DNA of 64,000 nt from Apoderus coryli (lineage: Eukaryota > Arthropoda > Insecta > Coleoptera > Attelabidae): positions 15,534,001-15,598,000 of the forward strand of contig OU452198.1 of the NCBI GenBank assembly GCA_911728435.2, in the 5' to 3' direction. The notes below the pieces were generated by a model that was given only the letters and a program-made list of their open reading frames with translations, made no database searches and had not been told where the DNA came from. Shown here piece after piece: positions 45,195 through 55,066 of the stretch (position 1 is its first letter; each line of letters begins with the position of its first letter). The position numbers and the translations under genes were made by a program.

Positions 45195-48160
45195 TGACGA
45201 GAAAGAAAAAAATTTACGAATCTGTACAGGAATACATGTTGAAAATGCGTGAAATATCAAGCCGTGCATGCATTGAAACCGAAGTTGTAATTCAATACAT
45301 AATCGACGGAATACAGGACGAAACGTCGAATAAATTGATTTTGTATGGGGCGAGAGATTTTGCAGGATTTAAAGAAAAACTTAAATTGTATGATAGCATA
45401 CAGAAGAAGAAAAATACCTCAACATATATAAAACCAAAGAAAGAAGTCGATTGTAAGAAGAAAACAGAAAATGGCAAGAAAGAAAACAATGAAAAACAAG
45501 TTAGTTGTTTTAACTGCGGAGCGAAAGGTCATAAATCGCGAGACTGTCCAGATAAGTCCAAAGGCACCAAATGTTTTAGCTGCAACGGTTATGGACATGT
45601 TTCATCGAAGTGTACTGTGAAAAATGCGACGCGAAGTACAAGTTCAAATAATGTTAATTGTATTGAAGTTACTCCAAAGAATGCCGTTAAAGTAAAAATA
45701 GCCGATGTCGAATTGGTAGCATTGTTTGATACTGGAAGTGATATTTGTACATTAAGAGAGGACGTATATTATAAGCATTTCCAGAATATACCATTATTAC
45801 AAGATCGAATAACTCTGAAAGGTTTGGGAGAAAACAAGGTTGAAACGTCGGGAGCATTTAGTACCAATGCAACAGTGAACGATGAAGAATTTGAACTTAT
45901 ATTTCATGTGATACCCAAAGTTTCTACATCATTCCAACTGATAGTAGGAAATAACATCCTAAAAGAAGCTGAAGTAAACATAAGGGATGACGGTATCATT
46001 ATCCATAAGAAAAAAGATAATTTCATTATGCAGATCGCAGTAGAGGAAAAGTTTGAAGCAGAAGTCAATGTAGATCACATTCTAAATGAAGAAAAGAAGA
46101 AAGTCGTTAGAGAACTTATTGAACAATATAAACCAGAGAAAACGAAGACTACAGAGATTGAAATGAAAATAATTTTGAAAAATGAGGAACCAATTTATCA
46201 AGGTCCAAGGAGATTGTCAGTATCAGAGAAGTTAGAAGTTGAAACCCAGATAGAAGAGTGGTTACAGGATGGAATAGTAAAACCCAGTTGCTCAGATTTT
46301 GCTAGTCCCATAGTCCTTGTAAAGGAGAAAGATGGTCGAACTAGGATATGCTGCGACTATCGCAAATTAAACAAAAACATCATCAAAGACAGGTTTCCCT
46401 TGCCACTGATTGAAGATGTGTTGGATAAATTACAAAATGCAAAAGTGTTTAGCACTATAGATTTGAAGAACGGATTTTTCCACGTACCAGTAGAAGATAA
46501 GTCAACGAAGTATACGTCGTTTGTGACACATAACGGGCAATATGAATTCATGAGATGTCCGTTTGGACTATGTAACAGTCCTGCAGTGTTTCAAAGGTTC
46601 ATTAATCACATATTCCGTGAACTAACAAGGCTCAATTTTGTAATGTACTACATGGATGATATCATTATCCTAAGTTCTAACGAAGATGAAGGTATAGAGA
46701 GATTAAAAATAGTATTAGAAGTCGCGAAAGATTACGGTTTAGACACTAAAAAGAAGAAGTGTCAGTTTTTAAAAAGAAGAGTTGAATTTTTAGGATTCAT
46801 CATAGAAGATGGAAAAGTACAACCTAACAAAGAAAAGTCGATAGCTATTCGAAATTTTCCGGAACCAAATAACGTTAAGCAAATTCAATCATACTTAGGC
46901 TTAACTGGTTATTTTCGAAAATTCATACCTGGTTACGCTAAAATAGCTAAACCTCTAAGTGACTTATTACGGAAAACTACTGAATTTAAATTTGGTGAGC
47001 TTGAAAGAAGTGCGTTTAAGACATTACAGGAATTGTTAACACAAGAACCAGTTTTACATATATTCCAGCAAGGTTGTGAAACAGAACTACACACTGACGC
47101 TAGTCAAAGCGGATACGGCGCATGCTTAATGCAACGATCTACCATAGATTCAAAATTTCATCCAGTGTACTACATGAGCAAGAAGACAACACTAGCGGAA
47201 GAAAAGTACAGCAGTTACGAGTTAGAAGTACTTGCGATAATTCAAGCAGTCAAAAAATTTCGGATATACCTCTTAGGTACGAAATTTAAGATAGTGACCG
47301 ACTGTTCTGCATTTCAGAAGACAATGGATAAAAAAGACCTTACCACGAGAGTTGCACGATGGTCGCTACTATTGGAAGAGTATGACTACCAAATTGAACA
47401 CCGAGGAGGAACGCAAATGGCACATGTAGATGCCTTAAGCCGATACCCTGCAGTTATGACAATTTTAGAGGAAAATGGAATAATGGAGCGAATAAAGCTA
47501 GCTCAAGATAAAGATGATCATTTGAAAGCGATTAAGGAAATTTTGAAAACAGGAAACTACGAAGATTATTATCTTGATCATGGCATATTATACAAATACG
47601 AGAAAAAACAGCAATTGTTAGTGATACCTAAAGCCATGCAGACTGAAGTTATACGGAACGCTCATGAAGATGGACATTTTGCAGTGAAAAAGACTGAAGA
47701 ACTAATAAGAAGAGAGTTTTATATTCCGAAGATTAAAGAAAAGATAGAAGCGTATATAAGCAATTGTATACCGTGTATACTAGGAAACAGAAAGAAAGGT
47801 AAGAAAAAAGAAATTCTTCACCAATTTAATCAACAACGAGAAGATCTAAGAGCAGTGTGTAAAGAACAGATACTAAAGGAAAAAACCGAAAATAAGAAGA
47901 GTTATAATTTGCGCAGGCGGAAGGCATTTAATTACAAGGAAAATGACCTCGTTGCTATTAAACGAACTCAATTTGGCCCAGGCTTGAAAGTCAAACGAAA
48001 ATTTTTAGGACCATATCAGATTACTAAAATAAAAGGTAATGATCGTTATGATGTCATTAAGGTGGGAAATCACGAGGGACCAATGCGTACTTCCACTTAT
48101 GCTGAATATCTCAAAACGTGGGTTGAGAATCAAAGTGAATCCGAGTCGGATTCTGACTAG
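45194..48160 (+). CDS. pol: Gypsy Gag end and Pol polyprotein (PR, RT, RH, IN without core)
   Basis: 988 residues, no stops. In order: capsid end; two CCHC zinc knuckles (CFNCGAKGHKSRDC, CFSCNGYGHVSSKC); aspartic protease (LVALFDTGSDICTL); RT with IDLKNGFFHVPVE and the YMDDII box near 46650; RNase H (HTDASQSGYG, SSYELEVLAI); integrase zinc finger (HEDGH...CIPC). Right after NRKKGKKKEILH (about 47820) the sequence jumps to QFNQQREDLRAVCKEQ and the integrase C-terminus (KRTQFGPGLKVKRKFLGPY). The DDE core of about 150-200 residues is absent, in frame. Ends in an Ser/Glu/Asp tail. Its ATG overlaps the gag stop by one base. Confidence 0.88.
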   Translation: MTRKKKIYESVQEYMLKMREISSRACIETEVVIQYIIDGIQDETSNKLILYGARDFAGFKEKLKLYDSIQKKKNTSTYIKPKKEVDCKKKTENGKKENNEKQVSCFNCGAKGHKSRDCPDKSKGTKCFSCNGYGHVSSKCTVKNATRSTSSNNVNCIEVTPKNAVKVKIADVELVALFDTGSDICTLREDVYYKHFQNIPLLQDRITLKGLGENKVETSGAFSTNATVNDEEFELIFHVIPKVSTSFQLIVGNNILKEAEVNIRDDGIIIHKKKDNFIMQIAVEEKFEAEVNVDHILNEEKKKVVRELIEQYKPEKTKTTEIEMKIILKNEEPIYQGPRRLSVSEKLEVETQIEEWLQDGIVKPSCSDFASPIVLVKEKDGRTRICCDYRKLNKNIIKDRFPLPLIEDVLDKLQNAKVFSTIDLKNGFFHVPVEDKSTKYTSFVTHNGQYEFMRCPFGLCNSPAVFQRFINHIFRELTRLNFVMYYMDDIIILSSNEDEGIERLKIVLEVAKDYGLDTKKKKCQFLKRRVEFLGFIIEDGKVQPNKEKSIAIRNFPEPNNVKQIQSYLGLTGYFRKFIPGYAKIAKPLSDLLRKTTEFKFGELERSAFKTLQELLTQEPVLHIFQQGCETELHTDASQSGYGACLMQRSTIDSKFHPVYYMSKKTTLAEEKYSSYELEVLAIIQAVKKFRIYLLGTKFKIVTDCSAFQKTMDKKDLTTRVARWSLLLEEYDYQIEHRGGTQMAHVDALSRYPAVMTILEENGIMERIKLAQDKDDHLKAIKEILKTGNYEDYYLDHGILYKYEKKQQLLVIPKAMQTEVIRNAHEDGHFAVKKTEELIRREFYIPKIKEKIEAYISNCIPCILGNRKKGKKKEILHQFNQQREDLRAVCKEQILKEKTENKKSYNLRRRKAFNYKENDLVAIKRTQFGPGLKVKRKFLGPYQITKIKGNDRYDVIKVGNHEGPMRTSTYAEYLKTWVENQSESESDSD

Positions 48161-48170
48161 GATGGCCGAG

Positions 48171-48517
48171 TGTAGGAATTTTTCATCTTAAAAGTATAAT
48201 TACTTAAGTTAGTTAATTAATTTCGTATACAATTAATTTGTGCCGCTCCCTACAGAGCATATGACGTGCGACGTCATTACAATAATGGAATGCGACGTCA
48301 TTCAGGTTTTGACGTTTGACGAAGAACGGTACAATTTCAATTTTTCAAATTCAATATACCTAAGTGCGTTAGCTATTTCTTAATTTTATTGTTCGATTAG
48401 TTAGTTAAATTATTCTTACCGAGTTGTCATATTTTCACGTTGTATTTTGTATTCGATTAAATCATTTTTTGAGACGTCACGTGTTTTAACCCCTAGACAA
48501 CGACAAAAAAGCCTACA
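48171..48517 (+). repeat. 3' LTR of Gypsy element
   Basis: Same length as the 5' LTR and apparently the same sequence; followed by the duplication AGAA (48518-48521). It starts 10 bp after the pol stop, with purine-containing gatggccgag immediately before it as the polypurine-tract position. Confidence 0.9.
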
Positions 48518-48521
48518 AGAA

Positions 48522-49735
48522 TATATAAAAAGTGTGAAGAACACATGACAAATACACAATTTGGCTTCAGGGATGCATTGGGCACTCGTGAGGCACTTTT
48601 TGCTACACAAGTTCTCTTTCAAAGATGTAGAGACGTGAATTGTAATATATATGTGTGTTTTGTGGATTACCAGAAAGCGTTCGATAGAATAAAAAATGAA
48701 TGAAAATATTAAATTCAATTGGCCTAGACAGCAGAGATTGCCGTATAATAAACAAACTGCAGCTGTAAGAGTTGGGGATCAGTTAACAGACGACATAAAG
48801 ATAAAAAGAGGTGTGCGACAGGGGTGTATATTGTCCCCATTATTGATCAATACATATTCAGAGCACATTATGAACCTATCGCTAACGGACATAGACGAGG
48901 GAATACTTATAAACGGACAACGATTGAACAATATAAGATACGCTGATGATACTGTCATTTTTGCAGACAGTCTTGAAGGTCTGCAGACACTTGTCTTCAG
49001 GGTGGCAGAAGTAAGTAGCAGGTTTGGGCTTGATTTTAACATCAAAAAAACCAAATACATGGTTATAAGCAAAAATAGGATACCACCTGCTCAATTACTA
49101 GTTAACCAACAACCTATAACACGAATCACCAACTTTTGTTATTTGGGTGCAAACTTAAATGAACAGTGGGACCAATCGACGGAAATTAAGATAAGGATCG
49201 AGAAGGCAAGATCAGCTTTTGTCATAATGAAAAAAATCTTTAACAGCCACGATATAAAACTGGAAATAAAAGTTCGTTTACTAGATTGCTACGTGTTCTC
49301 CGTTCTTTTATATGGCGTGGAGACATGGACCTTAACTGAAGCGTCACTGGGAAGACTCGAGGCATTCGAAATGTGGTGCTATAGACGCATGTTGAGGATT
49401 TCCTGGACAGACAGAGTCACCAACGAAGAATTTCTACATAGAATGGGCAAAGAGCGCGAACTAGTCGTTACCATAAAACGTCGCAAACTGGAATACCTGG
49501 GCCATATAATGCGTAATGAACAACGGTATGACATGCTTCGGACAATACTTCAGGGTAAAGTGCATGGAAAAAGAGGTCCAGGACGAAGAAGAATATCCTG
49601 GCTGCATAACCGGCGAAAATGGTTTAACTTAACCACTACCGGACTTTTCAGGGCAGCAGTCAACAAAGTAAGAATAGCCATGTTAGTGTCCAACATCCGT
49701 AACGGATAGGCACCATAAGAAGTAGAAGAAGAAGA
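48522..49735 (+). mobile_element. 5'-truncated LINE holding the Gypsy element near its 5' end
   Basis: The LINE plus Gypsy is flanked by gaggattttca (43205-43215 and 49735-49745), an 11-bp target duplication in the DD41D transposase gene. Its 3' end is a short AGAAG-repeat tail (49719-49735). The Gypsy element landed about 9 bp from the LINE's 5' end. Confidence 0.75.
48540..49709 (+). pseudogene. LINE reverse transcriptase (endonuclease missing)
   Basis: The first block reads QFGFRDALGTREALFATQVL and VDYQKAFDRIKNE, then a frame change at about 48695. From there 337 residues are open: RGVRQGCILSPLLINTYSEH, IRYADDTVIFADSLEGLQTL (active site), TKYMVISKNRIPP, FCYLGANLNEQWD, FSVLLYGVETWTLTEASLGR, and the terminal RRKLEYLGHIMRNEQRY and GKRGPGRRR. 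This C-terminal wording is typical of the abundant arthropod endonuclease-RT LINEs. One or two mutations apart it is well preserved, so the insertion is fairly young. Confidence 0.8.
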
Positions 49736-49744
49736 GGATTTTCA

Positions 49745-50330
49745 TCACTCCAATGGTGCATGTTATGAGGGTTCAGAATACCATCACGACTAAAACCAGC
49801 TTCGTCAGTAAACAAAATTGATGAAATATAGTTTTGTCTTTGATTTTGCATTACATGTACAATTTTCCGAATAATTGTACACGAGGGAAAAAGTCATGTT
49901 CCAATGGTGAATGAATTTTTTGGAAGGAGTTGTTCTTTGAAAATTTATCTAACTGATTCAGGGTTAAGATTTCGCACCGCTGAACTTGTTTTCCTTGTGC
50001 TTGCTCTCTGATTATTTTCTACCATTCGTAAAACAGTTTCTTCGTTTCGCACAGTGCGGCGAGTTCTGGAAACCCCACTATTCAATTTTGGTTGTCTAAA
50101 ACAGCCATCTTCTCCCAAACGCCTATGCACATCATTTGTACTGGAACCATTGCTTCTAGCGACTTGGACAAGGTATACCTTTCTTAAATATACAAGAAAG
50201 GATAACAATTTTGTCAATCGAAAATGACATACAGTGTATAGCAAAAAAGTTACGACCGATTCAATAGGGATGGAACCAAAGACCTTAATAACACAGGAGA
50301 CCGCATTGTTTACGTTTTCAGGGTTAGCAA
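49745..50330 (-). pseudogene. DD41D transposase, N-terminal half
   Basis: Minus strand: SNGSSTNDVHRRLGEDGCFR and RRTVRNEETVLRMVENNQRA (DNA-binding region), then, after breaks, ILFTDEAGFSRDGILNPHNM (first catalytic Asp) up to WSDENP at the LINE insertion. It continues at 43215 and below. Confidence 0.7.
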
Positions 50331-50775
50331 ACATCGTCCCTTCTTCTATCTATCCTAATACAAGCATTGCCAGACTTACAAATGTATTTGGAATATCTTT
50401 AAATTTTTGTCACAACAAATAAAAAATGAGCGATGTAAATAATTATTTGTAACTAGGATGTTAATAAAAACTTTTATTACTATACTTAGGTTATAAATTA
50501 GTTCATTTTAAGATTAAATTGTACAAAACGGGATAATTATTTTATTTTAGGAATTATTCTCATAGTAAAATAAAAGCGCACTACGGCAACATCGTTTACA
50601 ACTTTACGCTTCTTGTACGACAGAACACGGCGTTATGAATGAAATTATAATTTGCGACGTTGACGTTGAGAAACACTCATGTCATTAGCGCTTTTCATCG
50701 TTTTTTGAAGTATTTTTTTGTTTTGCGATATTCTTGTGTGTGTTTTTTTAAACTTTAAATATTTATTGAATAACT

Positions 50776-50840
50776 ATGGTTCGTGGTTGTGTAGTTTGTG
50801 GAAAAGTGGATAGTTTATTTCCAGATTTAACTTTTCACAG
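50776..50840 (+). CDS. P-like THAP protein, exon 1
   Basis: ATG at 50776 encodes MVRGCVVCGKVDSLFPDLTF and H, ending AG|gtaagt in phase 2. The C-x2-C pair (Cys5, Cys8) is the first half of the zinc-binding C2CH of a THAP DNA-binding domain. Exons at 51158-51367 and 51429-51498 complete a 114-residue reading that then stops. In P elements the THAP domain binds the element's own ends. Confidence 0.65.
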
Positions 50841-51157
50841 GTAAGTGTGGTTATGTTTGGAAATTTGTTTGTGTTTGGTGTTAGTTTACACAGTGGCGGG
50901 GTTTGTTTGATATGATAAATTTGTTACATTTTGAATTTTTATTTCTATTAAATTATTAGTAACAAAAGCAAACAGATACTTTACCTGAAAATAATGTTGG
51001 TTCATTTACGCCCAACAATGTAACCGCTTAGTAATTCAAAGCAGCATTAAAGAAGTAAGTGGTAAATCTACGTAGGATATTACCTTCCTAGCTCTGGAGT
51101 ATAAGGCTGATTATAGCCTTTTTACATTAGGTACTTATATTGTATTTTTTAAATTAG

Positions 51158-51367
51158 GTTTCATCAGGAACCGGAAAAACGAAAACTCTGGTTTTCTTTA
51201 GTTGGCATTGCTAAAGGACCACTTTTGCCAAAAAATCCATGGTTATGTTCGGATCATTTTTTCCCAGAGGATCTGGCAACGAAATCTAAGGGAGCAAGAT
51301 TCGTTAGAAAGGGTGAAAATCCTCGACGGTGTGAAGGTGTTTTATTTTTGGATGATGCATCCACTAG
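51158..51367 (+). CDS. P-like THAP protein, exon 2
   Basis: Acceptor ttaaattag, donor ACTAG|gtaaaa. Encodes FHQEPEKRKLWFSLVGIAKG, then NPWLCSDHFFPEDL, which has the conserved Trp and the C-x2-H zinc ligands of the THAP fold, and the basic GARFVRKGENPRRCE. All four zinc ligands are present, so the domain should fold. Confidence 0.65.
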
Positions 51368-51428
51368 GTAAAAAATATTTATAATTATATTTATTATATT
51401 ATTATAATAATAATTTATATTCTTCTAG

Positions 51429-51498
51429 CTCTGACTCAACCACAGATGTTAGGTTTGTGGACTCATCTGTTTTTGGAACACCTCCAATACCGAAATAA
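51429..51498 (+). CDS. P-like THAP protein, exon 3, with in-frame stop
   Basis: Acceptor ttcttctag. Encodes SSDSTTDVRFVDSSVFGTPP and IPK before TAA at 51496-51498, while the exon appears to run to the donor at about 51507 (cctaa|gtaagt). The stop truncates the protein after the THAP domain, giving a DNA-binding domain with no nuclease. Confidence 0.5.
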
Positions 51499-51591
51499 TA
51501 TCCTAAGTAAGTTCTGTTATTATTATTTTTTGGATGAAATTAAACTAGCTAAGTAGGTATGTGCATTAACCGCATTTATATCCATTTTTAG

Positions 51592-51920
51592 GATTGCTCA
51601 GCTATTCTTAGAAAAAACTATTATGGAGTCCACTGTTTCAACCGTTAATATGGGGTCCCTAATCAAAATGTATCCTTTAGAAAGGCTTTTTAATATTTTG
51701 ATATATTGAATTAATACATATTTTAGGTCTGAAAGTATCTGAAAGTATAATTGTTAAATCTATTCCTGGCACCTCCAGAGCCAGTTTCATTAGAAGCCAA
51801 CAAGGGTTCAACCAGTTCTGTGACAGAAACTGCATCAGAAGCAGGAGAATCCCATTCTGATATAATTGAAGCCCCTGTAGCTAGTGCAAAAATTGGAAGT
51901 AAAAAGAGGTAGGTATTACA
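51592..51920 (+). pseudogene. P-like gene, downstream exons behind the stop
   Basis: Splice-bounded blocks (51592-51670, acceptor atttttag and donor AAAAT|gtatcc; about 51727-51909 ending AAGAG|gtaggt) read Ser/Glu-rich linker sequence such as SSVTETASEAGESHSDIIEA. They look like the linker between THAP and coiled coil in P-type transposases. Not translated in the frame that stops at 51498. Confidence 0.45.
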
Positions 51921-52080
51921 CCAACATGTTTCAGAAGCGGGTGATATAAAGGGACTGAAGCTAAATGTTGGTATATTTGGTACATTATTCAAATTTACAT
52001 TTTACCGATATGAAATTTTGATATTTGTTCATAAAAAGCTCTTTTTTAGTATAATTTACCAGGGGCTTGATATTTTTTAG

Positions 52081-52225
52081 GAAAAGGCGTTTTCAACCCC
52101 TACTAAGAGAAGAAAAAATATAGGAATTTTAAAAAATAAAATAACGTGCCAAAGGAAAAGAATACACACCTTACAAAATCAAGTTAGACGATTTAAAATC
52201 CGCGTAAAATCATTAAAAGATCTAT
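52081..52225 (+). pseudogene. P-like transposase coiled-coil segment
   Basis: After acceptor tatttttag: TPTKRRKNIGILKNKITCQR and RIHTLQNQVRRFKIRVKSLK, a Leu/Ile heptad region after the Ser/Glu linker, as in P-type transposases and THAP proteins. The frame then passes straight into an unrelated LINE endonuclease fragment, so the rest of the transposase is deleted or replaced. Confidence 0.55.
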
Positions 52226-52520
52226 TGATAGTTTTAAGGAACAAATCATAGATACCGTGAAGCTGGCGAAAAAATCAGAGGTGACTTTTATCATGGACGA
52301 TTATAATGCCAAAGTAGGAAGTACACCACGAGAGGATATTACCGGTATATACGGATTAGGTACAGCAAACGATAGAGGAGACCGGCTAGTTCAGTTCTGC
52401 CAGGAACATGATTTCATTGTCTCAAACACCTTTTTTAAACTTCCAATTAGAAGGCTCTATACGTGGACCTCTAGCGCCCATACCCCTGAAAGAATTATTC
52501 GCAATCAAATAGACTTATTA
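52225..52520 (+). pseudogene. LINE endonuclease (EEP-type) fragment
   Basis: Reads IIDTVKLAKKSEVTFIMDDY, NAKVGSTPREDITGIYGLGT, NDRGDRLVQFCQEHDFIVSN and TFFKLPIRRLYTWTSSAHTP, then IIRNQIDLL. This is the apurinic-type endonuclease of the arthropod endonuclease-RT LINEs (same general kind as the RT at 48.5 kb). The Gly-Asp-Phe-Asn motif is degraded to MDDYNAKVG. Internal fragment without 5' or 3' LINE ends. Confidence 0.65.
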
Positions 52521-52979
52521 AAAAGCGATACAGAAACTGCATAAAGTCTGCAAAAACATAATTAATTTGTATGTTCATAGTAGATAATTATTATTTATTA
52601 TCATTGTTTAATTTAATATATATAGCTAAAAATAAACTATTGAGAAGAATGTGCCTTTTTTATTTCCTGACTTCCTATTTGTATAATGCATAAAATGATT
52701 TTAAAATTAGATTATCTTCAAATTATACATAAATATATTAATTTAAGTATCGTTTTTTCGATATACGAAATGAAGGTTTTTCAGCTATATCAAGAAATAC
52801 CTACTACAAAGAAAGATTAACAGACTTTCTTAGCGAATACCTTATATATATTAATATTTAAATTATTTTACTGAGAAACTCATTCCAAGTAAATATCGAC
52901 TAAATTTCAGTTTCAAAATAAGTTGAATAGCGGTTAAATTCTCGGCACGTTGGCTTTTTAATGTATGCTATTAATTATA

Positions 52980-53329
52980 CAGGGTGGTCCAACGAAAAGT
53001 TTGCACCTAGCTTTTCTCTTTTTTTTGTAGTCGAATGCGAAAATGCTCGGACACGTCGATTTTGCTTTTGAGGGGGACACATTTTAAACATATTTTTCGA
53101 TCTGCGCCTTTAACCCCCTAGCGGGGGTGAGTAACAACCCTAAAATTTTAAATGGAAAGAGGGGTCTAATGACATATCATTTGAAAGGACACAAAATTGT
53201 CTTTCTAATGATACCCTATTTGTCGAATTTTACTAAAACAGTTAATACGAAAACGACTTTAAAGACATTAAGCCGATAATTTTGGTATTAATGAGAAATA
53301 CAAATAAGTTTTAATTATTACGACTGAAA
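52980..53329 (+). repeat. Left TIR of the intact DD41D mariner
   Basis: Pairs with 54722-55066. Includes ccccctagcgggggtgag and aaagtcgttttcg (inverse) blocks. Only a few bases differ between the two arms. Confidence 0.85.
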
Positions 53330-53548
53330 ACAACTACAATCATTTCTAAATTATTTACTTTGAAGAAAAACGGGATTTCAAAAACACTATCTTATTTATC
53401 AGAACTAAATTCCTCACTAATCGTTTGCGTTTTTTGTTGAAATAAAAACTGCAGATACGTGTAGGAAAAGAATTTACACCGTTTATTTTAGTCTTTTCAT
53501 TGATTCAGTTTGGTTGCTTCTCAAGTTATTTTACTTTTACCGTACAAA

Positions 53549-54622
53549 ATGATTTATTCCATTCTAGAACGAGTTGAAATTGTTAAACTTTATTTTCAAA
53601 ATAATAGTAGTGCTAGACTTACGGCTCGCTTATTTAATGAGAGACATCCCGATAAAAATGTGAATGATGTGTACGTTGGCAAGTTAGTTAAAAAGTTTGT
53701 AGATACCGGATCTGTCTGTAATGTAAAACACCAGCCGCAGAAACCGATCAGAAATGAAGCTGTGGAAGTCGCTGTTTTAGGGCATGTTGAAATGGATCAT
53801 AGTCAAAGTACCCGTCAACTAGCTGAAGCCTCAGGTGTCTCCCGTTCGTCCATAATACGAATTTTAAAAGCGTACAAATTTCATCCGTACAAAATCAAAT
53901 TAGTACAGGAACTAAATGAGGATGATCCTGATAGAAGGCTGCAATTTTGTGAAGCAATGAGCCAGCGTTTAATTGAAGATCCGCAATTATTATTTAACAT
54001 TTGTTTTTCCGACGAATGCACATTTTATTTGAATGGAGCTGTAAATAGGCACAATTGCCGTTACTGGGATGACAGTAACCCACATTTATTCCGTGAGGTT
54101 CATACCCAGTATCCTCAAAAAATAAACGTCTGGTGTGGCATATTAGGAAATCATATTATAGGACCACTTTTTATTCCTGGAAATTTAACTGGTGAAGTGT
54201 ACCTAAACATGCTTGAAGACACAATTGATCCTTTAATAACACAAATAATAGAAGATGACCAAAATCATACTGCTGATCGGCTTTATTTCCAGCAAGATGG
54301 AGCACCTCCGCACTATGTGGCTCCTGTAAGACAGTTCTTAGATGACCGGTTCCCTGGACGGTGGATTGGAAGGAGGGGCCCAATTGAATGGCTTGCCAGG
54401 TCACCGGATTTATCGCCTTTAGACTTTTTTCTTTGGGGGCACTTAAAAAATAAATGTTTTGCCACGAAGCCCGAGTCCATAGAAGATCTTCGCCAACGCA
54501 TTACAGAAGAGTGCAGAAACATAACACCTGATATGCTACAAAATGTTAGAAATAGATTTGAACAAAATCTGTATTATTGTATGGAATCAAATGGGTCACA
54601 TTTTCAACATTTGTTAATGTAA
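53549..54622 (+). CDS. DD41D mariner-type transposase, intact
   Basis: 357 residues from the ATG at 53549; the frame is open to an earlier ATG at 53510, but the later start gives the usual N-terminus (MIYSILERVEIVKLYFQNNS). Residues 1-125 form two helix-turn-helix-like parts (LAEASGVSRSSIIRILK). The catalytic core has D155 (CFSDECTFYL), D250 (QQDGAPPHYV) and D292 (SPLDFFLWGHL): 41 residues between the last two. WVG-like region WIGRRGPIEW is present and the protein ends GSHFQHLLM. It would excise and insert this element, and may act on related TIRs. No defect seen. Confidence 0.92.
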   Translation: MIYSILERVEIVKLYFQNNSSARLTARLFNERHPDKNVNDVYVGKLVKKFVDTGSVCNVKHQPQKPIRNEAVEVAVLGHVEMDHSQSTRQLAEASGVSRSSIIRILKAYKFHPYKIKLVQELNEDDPDRRLQFCEAMSQRLIEDPQLLFNICFSDECTFYLNGAVNRHNCRYWDDSNPHLFREVHTQYPQKINVWCGILGNHIIGPLFIPGNLTGEVYLNMLEDTIDPLITQIIEDDQNHTADRLYFQQDGAPPHYVAPVRQFLDDRFPGRWIGRRGPIEWLARSPDLSPLDFFLWGHLKNKCFATKPESIEDLRQRITEECRNITPDMLQNVRNRFEQNLYYCMESNGSHFQHLLM

Positions 54623-54721
54623 CGTTTTAATAAATCAATTTAACAGCTTGTTTACTTTTTTTACAAAGCAATGTTAAAACTAACAAACATTGGAATGTAC
54701 TAACGATTGCAGGTGTTTTCA

Positions 54722-55066
54722 CTCGCAATAATTAAAACTTATTTGTATTTCTCATTAATACCAAAATTATCGGCTTAATGTCTTTAAAGTCGTTTTCGTA
54801 TTAACTGTTTTAGTAAAATTCGACAAATAGGGTATCATTAGAAAGACAATTTTGTGTCCTTTCAAATGATATGTCATTAGACCCCTCTTTCCATTTAAAA
54901 TTTTAGGGTTGTTACTCACCCCCGCTAGGGGGTTAAAGGCGCAGATCGAAAAATATGTTTAAAATGTGTCCCCCTCAAAAGCAAAATCGACGTGTCCGAG
55001 CATTTTCGCATTCGACTACAAAAAAAAGAGAAAAGCTAGGTGCAAACTTTTCGTTGGACCACCCTG
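54722..55066 (-). repeat. Right TIR of the intact DD41D mariner
   Basis: Inverse of 52980-53329; follows about 100 bp after the transposase stop. Confidence 0.85.

Larger units (their letters stand above)
43225..48517 (+). mobile_element. Ty3/Gypsy LTR retrotransposon, young, integrase core deleted
   Basis: 5293 bp with two 347-bp LTRs and a 4-bp duplication AGAA. Order LTR, PBS, gag, pol (zinc knuckles, protease, RT, RNase H, integrase zinc finger and integrase C-terminus), LTR. There is no env-like ORF. The integrase catalytic core is missing. It sits near the 5' end of a LINE that is itself inserted in the DD41D transposase gene. Insect Gypsy elements move through an RNA copy made in virus-like particles. 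Confidence 0.9.
52980..55066 (+). mobile_element. Apparently intact DD41D mariner-like transposon
   Basis: 2087 bp, ends CAGGGTGGTCCAACG and inverse, TA at 52978-52979 and 55067-55068. TIRs of about 345 bp (52980-53329, 54722-55066) are nearly identical. One uninterrupted transposase ORF. It sits inside the P-like element, itself inside the DD41D element at 42179, so it is among the latest arrivals. Confidence 0.92.
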
